Source of the DNA: Oidiodendron maius Zn
Lineage: Eukaryota > Ascomycota > Leotiomycetes > Myxotrichaceae
Length of the DNA: 64,000 nt
Assembly (NCBI GenBank): GCA_000827325.1
Contig: KN832891.1
Span: 558,001 to 622,000, forward strand
Direction of reading: 5' to 3'
Position 1 is the first letter of the stretch, and each line of letters opens with the position of its first letter. Positions 34,318 to 45,928 of the stretch are shown piece by piece. Made by a program: the position numbers and the translations under genes. The notes beneath the pieces are model-generated. The model ran no database searches and was not told where the DNA came from. It saw only the letters and a list, made by a program, of their open reading frames with translations.

Positions 34318-35699
34318 TTACACCACTGGCAAACCGAATCCATCTTCTACTTTGTACCCATACATCCACGCCATTCCGCCTGTGGGCCCATTCCATAATG
34401 ACTGACCCCACATGATAAGCTCTTTAGCCATCTGCTTGAAGCCATTACTCTCCGGCCTCCTCTTTCTTCCATTCTCACGTGCCGTTGTGAGAACTTTCTT
34501 TACCCTCTCCTTACGATGGGCTTCCCATATTGATAAGAGGTCTAAACCGCGAGTTTTGAAATCCTTATGCGTCATCGTATACATCAAGCTATGGGCGTCT
34601 TCAAATGCAAGCGAGGCTCCAATGCCCGCAAGAGGTGACATGGCGTGTGCAGCGTCGCCGAGGAGAATAACACGGCCCTTGGGACTATGCCAATATTCTA
34701 GTTCAGGAACCTCAAAGAATCTTCCTATAGTGGTTAGCTCTGACATCTCGTTCATCTGTGGCTACGTGGCATCTTACGGGTGACCATTAAGATTATCCTT
34801 CGCCTGCTCCCTTACGACCTTGCTAATGTGCTTAGGCCAATCGTCACCACCAAATCTCTCGACAAGCATCTTCTGTTGTTTATCCCTATGTGCCATGAAG
34901 TCATCCCAATACTCCTTGCTCTGACTAGGGAACGGGAACGTGGAGAAGAAATCGACTACCGAGCCATCATAACTGGACGGTAGCATGGCGACGAAGCCAG
35001 ACTTCCCAAAAGTAAACGCCGGAAAAGATATGTTCTTATGGCTTTCGTGCAGTTGGTTCTTGGGAACTGCGAGGCCAATGACGCCTATGGACCCGCTATA
35101 TACCAGCTCGACGTCGACGATGTAGGGGCGCACCCTGGAGTGTATGCCATCAGCTCCAATAGCGAAGTCTGCCTCTACAGTTTGCCCATTTTCAAATATA
35201 AGCTTGACCCCATTGTCTGTTTCTCCCTCAACGGTAAGGAGCTTCATATTACTGTAAATCGGGATACCCTGCTCTTTGACCTTGTCGAGCAGCCCCTGAT
35301 GCACGAGAGATCGATGGATGCGCAGCGCAGGGTAGCCATAGTACTTCCGGCTACCGTTAAAAAAGCTCCCCAAGTTTTGCCCTCGCGCATTGTATGTGGT
35401 GACAGCCTCAAAATTAAATCCTTTCGTGCGAATTTGGTCATATATACCGACATGATCGAGAACTCGAAGACCGTTTGGAGCCAGTGCAATATTAGCACCC
35501 CTGTTATCTCCTTCCTCGCGCAATTCATAAATGGAGGGAAGAATGGAGCCCTCTTTCGCCAGGGAGAGAGCCAAAGTCATTCCCTAGTAATTATTTTTGC
35601 ATTAGTTTGAATATATTATAAAGCGACCGCGTTGCGGAACGAGTAGCTTACAGCAAGACCACCGCCAATAATTGCCACTGTTTGCTGTCGTTCCGCCAT
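34318..35699 (-). CDS. FAD-dependent monooxygenase (salicylate-hydroxylase-like)
   Basis: Group A flavoprotein hydroxylase. Exon 1 (35652-35699) encodes MAERQQTVAIIGGGLA; a 67-base intron follows, and exon 2 starts GMTLALSLAKEG, together giving the GxGxxG dinucleotide motif. Later marks are IHRSLVHQGLLDKV, ADFAIGADGIHSRVRPY (the DG motif) and GRVILLGDAAHAMSPLAGIGASLAFEDA, the GD FAD-binding motif. Near 34730-34790 the frame runs NLNGHP and then meets stops before resuming at FFEVPELEYW. A short intron is expected there: a GTAAGA donor with an AAG acceptor 57 bases on restores the frame, but the acceptor is unusual. If that splice is wrong, the gene is broken. Expected chemistry is NAD(P)H-dependent hydroxylation of an aromatic ring. 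Confidence 0.82.
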
Positions 35700-36331
35700 A
35701 GAGACTTGCTATGAACAGAAAGTTAAATAATAGGCTTAGGAATAGAGAGCAAAATTGGCATTTTTTGTATCAAATGTTGTATCAGACGTAGATGGCGAAT
35801 GCTTCAACAAAGCTGGACACTAGTGCCAATTCCCGAGATTGCTGGCAGAGTGGTGGTAGCATACGAAGTATATCAAGCTATAATGGTGACAAGGATCGGC
35901 GTATCCTCCTCCGGAATCCGTCTCTAGCACCAGCCCCCACCGCGGAGGACTCATCTCGCTCTGCAACATGACACGGAAGGCGGGAGGATTGCAATACCTC
36001 CCCACTCCGGATGAGGATGTGACACCAGCAGGGGTCGCTAGGACTTGTACTCCGGTTATATCGCAAAGCTAACTTACAATTGCCACGTTAGGAGACAATT
36101 CCTGTAATATTTCCACAAGGCTTTCTTTAGGAAAGGGAGCAATACGCTTCACTGGAAAGTAATTATAAAAAATTATTAGTTACGAGCATAATTTCAGTAT
36201 ATTCCTATGTTTGTTCCAGACAGGTAATGTTTAAGAGTTAAGAAATGAACAAATCCGTATTATAAGTCAATAAATGATCGCTTTCCATTTTAGATCATAC
36301 GTCTTTCAATACATATGAATTTAAGCTCTGA
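35700..36331. other. intergenic region
   Basis: Between the monooxygenase start and the 3' end of the second Dabb gene; no gene recognised. Confidence 0.4.
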
Positions 36332-36785
36332 TTAGAATTCAATGTCATAGGCAAGACTATCCTCACAGATAGCTTCTCTCAACTCATGAAGCCTGCACAA
36401 AATTAGCTAATTGATTAACAGTTCTGCACCTGACAAAGTGGCAAACCTAATATGCTCCGGACTCTCAGCCCATGTCTTCAGATTTTCTTTAGACTCTAAG
36501 GTCAGAACCACCCCCATGCTGTATCCTTTCGCTCTAGAGTCATCAACGGGTGGACCGGCATTATTAGATATAACGCCTTTAACAAAATTGTAAGCATACT
36601 GGAGAGCATTGCAACATTAGTTACCCACCAGGAGTTTTCCCTACAACAGCACGAGAGCTAGCAATGAAATCTGCTATCTGCTCCTTTGTGGCATCCTTCT
36701 TCAGGCGGAATAATACTTTACCACCCAGTTAGTACAGAGCGTTTTAAAACAGGCTCTGACGCCTACCAATGCGATGAACAGGCAT
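36332..36785 (-). CDS. stress-responsive A/B-barrel (Dabb) protein 2
   Basis: Second Dabb protein, about 100 residues in four small exons. Exon 1 is MPVHRIG; exon 2 GKVLFRLKKDATKEQIADFI and onward to VVGKTPG; exon 3 YAYNFVKGV ... KGYSMGVVLTLESKENLKTWAESPEHI; exon 4 RLHELREAICEDSLAYDIEF. The spliced sequence matches the family pattern: the His in MPVHRI, a KxxAT-helix, and the xHxxLREA C-terminal helix. The very short first exon makes the start less certain than the rest. It is only distantly like the Dabb protein at 32.9 kb, so the pair is not a recent duplication. It is divergent from the esterase at 37.5 kb and in line with the monooxygenase. Confidence 0.8.
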
Positions 36786-37505
36786 AACGTCGGAAATACT
36801 TCGTTGCAATAGCTTCGACCGTTTCTATGTGAGTAAATGAGAATAGCAAAGGATAAATTATGATGTTCCAGGCAAGGGGGTAATTGAGGGCAGTAAATAA
36901 ATGATCAGTCCCGGAGCTGCCGTGACCCCGCATTACAGCCATAAAATCAGAGCTTTCTGACGCGATCCTGCATCTCGGCACAGTCATGCCGAGAATTCCC
37001 CCTTTGTAATGCGGAATTCCCCCGCAGGTCAGACGGTCTTCTTCGGCTCGTAGACTTTTGCAGAGATCGTATTCTTTGCTTACGTCGTTTCAAGGGCAAC
37101 GTACATGCCGACTTGTCACGGAACCCGATTTAGGCACGGCGGACCGGCAAGCTGCGAATTTAAAGTTCGCAAGGCTAACCACAAATGCCATAGGCCGTAG
37201 TATGCCAAGTATTTCCGCAATCACGCTTTTCCATGTCTGGCTTGGAGACTGAACCAGGCGGACTACTCCATAAGATCTATCTGAATTGGGCATTCCAATT
37301 CCTCGTCATCGCGGCTCGCGATGGATGTCTCATCGGCACTTGATGACTGATGCCGTCTCGAGGGCCAGAGGTCGGCGTGGAAATTCCCAGAGGCCCGACT
37401 CCTATAGCATGGCATGGCAAGCCATTAATACAGCCGTCACTTATCTGGGCCGCGTCTATAATCTCATAATTCCATAATCATCACTGTCCTTCACAGTACA
37501 TCAAC
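36786..37505. promoter_or_regulatory. divergent promoter region, Dabb 2 / esterase
   Basis: A 720-base intergenic region with no supported gene. GAATTCCCCC occurs twice within about 30 bases near 36995-37024. The second copy is preceded by GCG and followed by GC. It is a candidate regulator site only. Confidence 0.35.
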
Positions 37506-39360
37506 ATGACTACGACACTGCAACATCCTACCCTTGGTGCCATTACTGGAGTTGTCAAAGATGATATAGTTCAATACTTGGGAGTCAAATATGCTACTCT
37601 TGAAAATAGGCTGGCTGCGCCAGTTCCCCTGGTCGACAATGGCGGCCGAGGGCCGATAGATGCGACAAGATTTGGGTAAGGCAAATATACATCGTCTTTG
37701 TAGTTCTTATTCTTTTAGCCGGACATCAATAGTTTTAACGCCATGCTCCAGGCCCTCTGCTGTTCATCCAATCAAACTGCTAGATGTCGAGTTCTCTGCA
37801 ATCCAACAACATCTCCCCAAACCAGATATAACTATCTCTGACACAGAGTGTCTGAATCTGAATATAACGGTACCTCGGGGCTCATATGAAAAAGCCCTGC
37901 CGGTATTTATGTTCATCCATGGCGGAGGCTATGCAATTGGCAGCAACTCCTGGCCTCATCTAGATCAAGCGCGTATAGTGCGGTTTTCCGCGAAGAAGAA
38001 CTTACCTGTTATTGGTGTCATTATCAAGTAAGCGTTCCCCATCCCAAGATCTTCTCTTTTATGTTGCCGTAATGACATTTTAAGCTACCGACTCGGCCAT
38101 CTTGGGTTCATGACTTCAGATGAATTGCGAGCTGCGGGTTTCAAATCTAACAGAGCACTTCTTGACCAACGTGCCGCCCTGCAATGGATCCAGAAGAGCA
38201 TCGCTGGATTTGGTGGCAATCCTGACAATGTAACAATTTTTGGCGAGAGTGCAGGAGGAAGTATGTGTCCTATTTCTTGGCGATGCTCGAGGTTGACTAA
38301 CATGCCAACTATCAGTCTCGTCGATGATCCATCTCAACACATCGAAGCCCCTCTTTAGCAGAGCAATAAGCATGTCAGGCACTACACTTATGCGAAAACC
38401 CATGACCGCAAAAGAAGAAGAGAAAAGTTACAAGGGAGTCCTTGACGCCTTGGAAATAAAGGACGGGAGACCAGAGGATCGCATCAATGCCCTGATGCAA
38501 GTTCCCTTTGAAAAATTCTTAACCATTCCAAGGAGTGTTGGCTGGGCTTGGTGCGTCGATGGTGATTTTGTTGACAAAACACTCAGTCATGCTGAACTTG
38601 CTGCACTATCTGGACAAACTTCTAAAGCTATTTCGGCCATGCCAGCAGCAGCATTAGTAAAAGACTTGGTCCTTGGTGACTGTCAGCTGGATGTCAGTTT
38701 ACCAACCCTCTACATGTTTATCAAATTAATTTCGGCTAACATACTTCATAGACTTCTATGGTATCCATATTTCTTGCGCCCCGAAAGCCTGGAATTGGCA
38801 AGGAATTCTCCGACTTTATGAGACGGACTTTCAGCACAGAGCCCACAGGAGTGGAAGCCATTTTAAACGCGTATAAAATTAGCCCCACCACTGCAGACGA
38901 TGAGGCCTTTCTCCATGTCCTTCAATTCGGCACAGATATCGCGTTTCTCGCACCCGTCCACTCCTACGCTGCGGCCTGGCCGGGAAATGCCTACGTCTAC
39001 CACTTCAATCAGCCTAACCCCTGGGATGGCCCGTGGAAGGGACAAACTGGGCACGTTCTGGACGTGGCCTCCTTGTTCATGAATTTTGAGGGTGCTCTCA
39101 CGGTCGAGCAGCGTGCGGTCGGTGAAGCTTTTGCGGAGAACTTCATTAAGTTCTTCAATGGCGTTGTCCCTTGGCCTGCCTATAAGCAAGATGATCCTTC
39201 CACCCTCATTATCGGGGACAGAGATCAGTCTCGAGGGCCAGCATATGTAACCAACAGCTGCGATCCGAAAGATACCGGACGTAGGCGGGATATATATTCC
39301 TTTGCCCGAGTCGTCGGCTTGGACGCAATTATTGACGCATGGAATGAGTTTCGAGGCTAG
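37506..39360 (+). CDS. carboxylesterase, intracellular, multi-exon
   Basis: Type-B carboxylesterase of about 500 residues in five exons, without a signal peptide (MTTTLQHPTLGAITGVVKDD). Motifs: QYLGVKYATLENRL, ECLNLNITVPRG, MFIHGGGYAIGSNS with the HGGG loop, YRLGHLGFMTS, and FGGNPDNVTIFGESAGG with the nucleophile Ser, where an intron falls right after the motif. Later, GQTGHVLDVASLFMNF holds the likely catalytic His. The substitution of the usual HGxE by GHVLDV is slightly unusual. Introns lie near 37675-37749, 38030-38085, 38260-38313 and 38695-38750. It differs in structure from the single-exon esterase at 27.9 kb. The position between Dabb/monooxygenase and ThDP genes supports a role in the same pathway. 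Confidence 0.86.
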
Positions 39361-39762
39361 ATGTTCATTGAGACAAGGAGAAATTGATAATCTTCACCGT
39401 ATAAACTCATTAAGCGAGAATCAGTTCATCTTTGTGATAGTGATAGATTAGATATAGGCTTACTAACTCCCCAATCAATGCAATTTATTGATATGTATTG
39501 TGCATATAGCGGCTGTAGATCACCAGCCGCAGATTTCTATTATTATGGAGGTGATTGATGTCTGTTTTATATCCCTTAACACTTGAGGAACACATTCCGA
39601 CTAAATGAAGTGGTGGGCTCACTCTATTATTCCTCTGAGAAGGGGACATCCAGATCGACTGAGTCATCGCATTGGATCAGAAATCAGTCATTTATTCCAA
39701 CACAGTGGAATATATGTACTCTAGAAATGTTGACGGAATATCTACATTACCCACGCTGAGGA
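39361..39762. other. convergent intergenic region
   Basis: Separates the 3' ends of the esterase and the first ThDP enzyme; nothing recognised. Confidence 0.45.
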
Positions 39763-41585
39763 TCAGTATCCAACAACTATTCTAACTTCGACAACAGCAC
39801 TAATGCCGGACTCAACACTTTCTACTGCTTTCTTCATAACCTCCTCAAGCTCATCAGCTCTGTCCACTGTTGCGGTAAACAAATTCCCCCCAGCTGCGGC
39901 CTTGGCGATTCCAGCATAATCCGGCGTTGGCGCGAAGGAGATATGAAGTTCTTCGTTGGTGGCGCGAGACCCTTCGCCGTCCGGATGCACAAGGAGAAGG
40001 GACTTCCTCGGAGCATTCCAGCCATTGTTATTAAGGATGATAGTAAGGACTGGGATCTTATACCGCTGAGCAATCCAGTAGACGCTCCCAGGAACGCTAA
40101 ATAGATAACACCCATCTCCAACGATGCAGCAGACAAACTTTCCCTTCCCATTATTCTCCGCATCCGTGGCAAGCTTTATTCCCAGCATTCCACCTCCAGA
40201 CCAACCCAGTCCGCCGCCACCGCAATTAATCCAAGAGCCAGGTAAGGTAGCTTGGATCTGGTCAGCTATGAATGCGGTGTTTGTCACGGCTTCAATAGCC
40301 CATATCGTGTCTCTAGGCGCAATGCGGCGGATAGTTGCGGCAACGAAGGACGCTCCAAGGGTATTATCACTCCTTGGAGCCGCAAGACTAGAGATTTCGA
40401 TTAGACGCCCTTGGTGAGCTTCTGTCATGTCGCGCCAGCGTGATGTATATTCTCTTAGTCGACTAGAAAATTCTTTAGTTGCTTTGATGTATTTCGAGAG
40501 TTGCGTAATTGCCGTGAAGCTATCTGCCCTATAACGAGCTTCTGCAGACAAATAAAATAAAGGAAATTGTTGTTTAAGGGGATCGGCGTCAATATGGACT
40601 ACTTTTGCTTTCGCGGATGGACAACACTGCGTATTGATCCATGGCACATCACAATCCACAACTAGGATCACATCAGCAGTTCTGATACACTGATGTATCC
40701 CATAGCGAAATCCTAACCATGCTGGATGGTCTGCAGGGAAACACATATCACTCCCTGCCGTATCTAAAACCCGAATTCCTTTAACAGTATTGGCAAGTTC
40801 AACCAGCGCCGGAACGGTCTTCTTGTTTCTGCCACTATACCCAGTCACAATCAAAGGCTCTCTTGCTTCCACTATAGCCTTTGAAATCTCAGCAACTGCT
40901 TCCTCGTCAAGGGCTGACGGTGCCACTGGCTTCCAGTGAGCTTGATTCAGCTGATACGGATCTAGCTCCTCCTCCATGACTTCCCTCGCACCGCATAGGT
41001 ATACAGGTCCTTGCGGGGTGCTCAGTGCGAATTGTAGAGCGCGATTTACCATTTGTTTAATGTTTTTTCCTGTTTTGATCTCTGCCGTATAACGACAATA
41101 TTGCGCAACAATCATCCTCTGATCGTGAACGTCCTGGAGCCAGTGTATAAATTCCGTTCGAGACCCACGCAATTCCCCATCTAGAGTATAGGGCGAAAGG
41201 CCGGCAAAAATAAGAACTGGAGCTCGGCCAGCGGATGCATTATGAACAGCTTGGCCTAGAGCCTGCGTACCAACGTCGACATGGACGATAACACATTGGG
41301 GTTTGCCAGTCACCCGTGCGTACCCATCAGCCATAGATAGAGCAACCATCTGCATAAAGAACATTAGGATTAAGCCTGTACGGGATCGGATATAGAAAGC
41401 ATAACCTCATTCGGACAGGTAATGATGCGTGGAAATTGCTCCTTCTTAGTATTTAGCGCCTGAGCCATTGCCTCGAGAATACTTGGGTGATCTGAGCCGA
41501 GATTGACAAAGCAGTGCGAGACTCCGGCTTCCCAGAGTGCCTCGAGGAAGGCGAAAGATGCCGTATACCTATTCGGAGTTAACCC
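39763..41585 (-). CDS. ThDP-dependent enzyme, acetolactate-synthase-like
   Basis: Thiamine-diphosphate enzyme of the large acetolactate synthase/benzoylformate decarboxylase superfamily, about 580 residues. The exon near 41406-41585 reads YTASFAFLEALWEAGVSHCFVNLGSDHPSILEAM and ends ITCPNE, whose Glu is the ThDP-activating residue. A 56-base intron follows, then MVALSMADGYARVTGKP. The middle FAD-like domain lies about residues 200-340. The C-terminal ThDP/Mg motif is GDGCYLFSVPGSVYWI ... LNNNGW (GDG-X(n)-NN). The exact N-terminus is not settled, since no in-frame ATG splices cleanly to the first exon; one more small exon is likely. No carrier-type CoA domain is seen. The reaction is not assigned: decarboxylation, carboligation or C-C lyase activity are all possible. 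Divergent from the second ThDP gene. Confidence 0.82.
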
Positions 41586-42164
41586 ACTGCTTTAGAAACT
41601 TATCTGAACAGAAGTACATTTTATTTAACTCGGCGTGCTACCTCTTTGCCGTGATCAGGGAAATGTAACTGAGTAGATGCTTGGGAATTGCATAAAACAA
41701 GGCCTAAGAAGCAGGTGGGACGCCGCCGACAATTAAATATTATTCGGGCATATGAAGCATTCAGTGTGCCTTCTCGGGGCATATTTCTATTAATTTTGGG
41801 CATATTTACCCCACTCATCCGTAGTTGTAGGCAAGGGTAAGGATGTATGATTCCATACTTTTTGCTTCGCAAGCGCGGCTTATGCAGATGCGTCACAGGT
41901 CCAAGGCGGATAAAATTAGAGCCGGAACAATTACATCCGGTATTCCAGGAGGCTGTGAACTTCGCTGCTAGTCATGGCAGAGAAGACCGACGTAAGCCAT
42001 TCAACAGTTGTAACTTCCGGCTCAGAGGCTAGGCAACGAGCGGAATTGTCCCGCAATACGTCTTCGCCGAGCTCTCAGAGTAGCGGATGGAGACCATTTT
42101 AAAGAAAGTGGCATGTAATATATGTGTTGCTATAGAGTCTTTACAACAAGACGACAGTTTTATC
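41586..42164. promoter_or_regulatory. divergent promoter region between two ThDP enzyme genes
   Basis: The 0.6-kb stretch separates the two divergent ThDP genes and may hold the missing first exon of the left gene. No distinct regulator site was recognised. Confidence 0.4.
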
Positions 42165-44308
42165 ATGGATCGCCAAATCCCCCTCGCTCGGTATCTCTGG
42201 ACAAGGTGAGATTTCCAAAATCTACCTCTATTGGTCACTGATGAATTCATTATCAGGGTCCGTCAACAAGGCGTCAAAAGCATAATGGGAGTACCTGGGG
42301 ACATGAATCTTGAGTTGCTAGACTACATTAAATTAGTCTCTGATTTAACATGGGGTCCGAGTTCTGTTGAAATATCTCTCATACAATTCTTATTTTGACG
42401 ATATGTAACAGTGGGCAACGCAAATGAGTTAAACGCAGCTTATGCGGCGGACGGTTATGCGCGAGTCAAAAACTGTCCAGGAGTTTGTAAGTCTCCAATA
42501 GCAGCATATCCAGATACGTATCTACTTGAGTGAAACTTACTATATGTAGTGGTCACGACCATGGGCGTTGGAGAGCTAAGCGCCATAAATGGCATTGCAG
42601 GAGCGTACACAGAACAAGTTAAAGTCATACATATCGTGGGAACGACGGCAACAGATACGCAATCGCAAAGACTCATGATACATCATAATCTTGGTCCTAG
42701 ACCCGATCACAGAGTGAGCATGGAATGCAAGAAATATGAGTTGATCTGACCGGAGAGACAGGTGTTCGAAAAAATCTCATCTCATGTTAGATGCACCTAC
42801 GCCTGGCTGGATAACGCAGAGACAGCCCCTGAAGAAATAGATGTATAACAAAACCTTAAATTTCAGATGTCTTCCTGAAGGTAATAGCTAATTCTTTTGG
42901 CACAGAGAGTCATCCGCGAATGCAACGTGCAGTCGCTCCCCGTCTATATATACGTTCCCATGGACTTTGTTCACACTCCAGTATCCAGTCAACGTCTTGA
43001 GATGCCATTGGAGATATTTCCTCCTATTGATCTAGCAAACGAAGAAAGAGCTGTTAGCGCAATTCTCCATATAATCTCCGCTTCGAAGCATCCGATCGTT
43101 CTTATCGATGTGCTTACTGCACGACACAATGCGGCGGCAGATACTAGGGAGCTGGTTGACGCTCTCGATTTTCCGTTCTTTGCAACGCCAATGGGAAAAT
43201 CAATTGTGGACGAGACTCATCCTCGATTTTGCGGAATCTATAACGGGGCGATTTCGTACCCGGGGATTGCAGATGTAGTTGAGTCCAGCGACTGCGTTAT
43301 AAACATTGGTCCACTCTTGTCAGACAGTAACACAGGCGGGTTATCGAGAATGCTGTCTGCTGAACAATTAATTGTTCTTGAGTCATCGCATTGTGAGGTA
43401 TAGCATATTGCATAAATTACATTTACTGGCACTTCTAATAAACTGACGGGCTAGGTTCGAGGAGAAAGATTTGAGCAAGTCTATTTATCATCTGGTAAGT
43501 TCCCTTCTGTGATAATAGGCTATTCATCTGACGGGGCAGCGATTCGGAAAATTACCAATAGAGTTGGTCAAGTTAAAATACCTTCGAACAGCAACCCTGT
43601 TATACCTATACCGACCCTCCCAAAAGACCACGAATCAACTTCTATCGTTCAATCATGGATATGGAAACGACTTGGGCAGTTTACGCGCCCTTATGATATC
43701 GTCATTGTAGAGTCCGGAACTGCGCAGTTTGGGATCCCAGATGCTTCCTTTCCTCCAAATACCACCCTCATTAGCCAGGTTTATTATGGAAGTATTGGAT
43801 ATTCCGTTGGGTGTGCCATAGGTGCAGGCTTAGCCCAGCGAGAACTTAGTGTTGAGAATACTACTGCCGCTGGAAGGCTCCTCCTGGTAGTTGGGGATGG
43901 CAGTCTCCAGTTAACTGTCCAGGAGATTGGTACCGCCATCAAAGCTAACCTGTCTCCAATTATGTAAGTTTCCCGCCATTTAATTGATTTTAGCCTAGCT
44001 GATGATTTAGAATTGTTATAAACAATAATGGTTACACGATTGAGCGGGCGATCCACGGTCCAACTGAGTCGTATAATGATATAACGCCCTGGCGGCACCA
44101 GTTTCTCTTGGAATTTTTAGGCGCTAAGAATGCAAATCAGTGCAGCCGAGAAGTCAGGACGAAGGTAGAGATGGAGCGCGTACTTCAACTATTAGACTAT
44201 ATTTCGCCCAGTTCCATCCAGCTCCTCGAGGTGTATATGGCACAGATGGATATACCATGGAGATTGAGGGACCAAATTTCTTTAGTTCAAAGGAGGAATA
44301 ACAAATAA
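42165..44308 (+). CDS. pyruvate/indolepyruvate decarboxylase-like ThDP enzyme
   Basis: A 2-oxo-acid decarboxylase of the PDC/IPDC family, about 560 residues in seven exons. The N-terminus [14 protein letters not shown] joins to [24 protein letters not shown]. Then come [19 protein letters not shown] with the activating Glu; [12 protein letters not shown] with the His-His pair that marks PDC and IPDC; a middle domain from [17 protein letters not shown]; and [16 protein letters not shown] ... [14 protein letters not shown] (GDG-NN). Introns fall near 42206-42257, 42364-42412, 42487-42550, 42713-42770, 42850-42902, 43397-43455, 43495-43520 and 43964-44010. The family makes an aldehyde plus CO2 from a 2-oxo acid, in the cytosol. 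The catalytic residues I can see are present. Its setting suggests a specialised aromatic or branched substrate rather than bulk fermentation; that is inference. Confidence 0.86.
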
Positions 44309-45224
44309 TATTATTGAGTAACAGAATTACTATAGTCTGATAGCCTTGTTTATAAGTTCAAAATCATAGGGCATTCGTTACTCATAGAACATGCAATTCA
44401 ATGCTACGAAGTGGCAATATTCCTTTGTGAATGTATTTCGCAGTGTTTTGGTGTCTATTTACATAAAATTCATGGAGATTAGGAGCTCTACGCTCTTGAT
44501 AATTTTAATAGAATTGTTTCCTAGTGAGCATCTGCCACCATATACCATAGTAAGACACGAACTAATTGGCTGCTGCTGCTCTTGTTATCAAAGATTTATT
44601 CAATTCATAGAGATGACCTTGGGGAGGTCTGGTGCTGCCGCTCTCTGGTTTGATCGAGTCGTAGTCTATACTAATATCAAACATTTGATGAACTTGAATG
44701 CGTGCCATAATTCATTTCTGCTCCCCTTGATGCCGCTCCCAGTGGGATAGATTGCCCTGTCACTTCAAATTACCTATTTGGCTGGTTACATTTGCACTCA
44801 TCCGGCTAGATACTAGGCTAGTTACGCGACTGGACGATTGTACGCACAGCTCCAAACTCGTGCTATCAGTCCAATGCCCGTCATAGCAGTCTGGTCCTGA
44901 GGCCTCAGCGCCATGTTCTCCTATGTTTGCAGGTTCAGGTGGTGGTAAATCGCTGTGGAGTTTGCCCACAATTCAAGCCGAGTATAGTTAGTTGGTTTCG
45001 GCCTTTGCATTTGACAACTTTTCCAGTCTGTCTCTCGCTATCACCCTCCTTTTTTCCCCCGTTTTCTCCCTTCTCGGTCCTAATTTTACCTCTTTCCCAT
45101 TACCGCTAACCCCTTACCCGTTACGCCACTATTGCCAATTATGGAGACGCTCATTCCGCGTCTCGTAAGGACTACGGGGCCGTGTTAGCATCTGTGACAT
45201 TCCGTGAACAACTACTCGTATCTG
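44309..45224. other. intergenic region
   Basis: No gene was recognised between the PDC-like gene and the hairpin element. A pyrimidine-rich tract lies at 45015-45115. Confidence 0.45.
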
Positions 45225-45327
45225 GGATAAATAAATGCACACCATGTTCCTCGCTTCCCAGGTAACTATTATATGTTATTGGTCAAAATCCCCTGAAGCG
45301 AGGAACAGGGTGTGCGTTTATTTATCC
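45225..45327. repeat. 103-bp hairpin element with 33-bp terminal inverted repeats
   Basis: The left arm 45225-45257 begins GGATAAATAAATGCACACC and the right arm 45295-45327 is its reverse complement with two mismatches over 33 positions. The loop is 37 bases. This may be a very small MITE or a transcribed hairpin. No target-site duplication was clear, so the nature is open. It lies about 600 bases upstream of the Zn2Cys6 gene. Confidence 0.6.
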
Positions 45328-45928
45328 TACTGTACTGTAGATATGAGCAAACATCCCGTTCCAGGAGCATGGTTACCCCAGTCCTGTTCGCACGGCTAGA
45401 TAAATTGAGCGGCATGTCTAATATAATACTTCATACAGTACATAGCAAAATAAAAGGGGGCGAATCAACATATAGAAAGCAGGGGGCATCCTTAGCGCTG
45501 TGGCATGCGACGACGGAGCAGGGGATAGGAGCTTTACTTTGCCATAATGGGAATAGGGCTTCCGTATGATGTTGCCAGGTCTATCGTAAGCACAGTTCCG
45601 ACCTCACGCCAAGACCGGGCAGCAACGGATTCTCCAGGAAGCGGGTTTGAGATAACGGCAGTGGCTTTCCCCAAGGTTACATAATACTGCACATTCGTAA
45701 CACCGGGTTTCGATAGGGAGGCACCTGACTTACGTAGACCAGAGAGAGCTGTGGGCTTTATGGTTGCTCCCTTATCTTCTCGGTTGAACTGAACGCCCAG
45801 TTCGTTCCGACGCTGGTACCAGGTCGCCGTTACCGTTCTCGACACGGCTTCCCAGCTCGCAGCTTACCATTGCTCTGCAACCTCTGTGGAACATTGCAGG
45901 CGGGGAAAGAACCTATGCCTATCCGAGG
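45328..45928. promoter_or_regulatory. upstream region of the Zn2Cys6 gene
   Basis: No supported gene. Frames here on either strand show no family features. Confidence 0.4.

Noticed and set aside
29700-37220. GCGGAA motif as a cluster operator
   Set aside because: It occurs in several promoters here, but about 30 copies are expected by chance on both strands of a window this size.
44391-44750. 119-codon plus-strand frame after the PDC-like gene
   Set aside because: No recognisable domain; it probably overlaps the 3' flank by chance.
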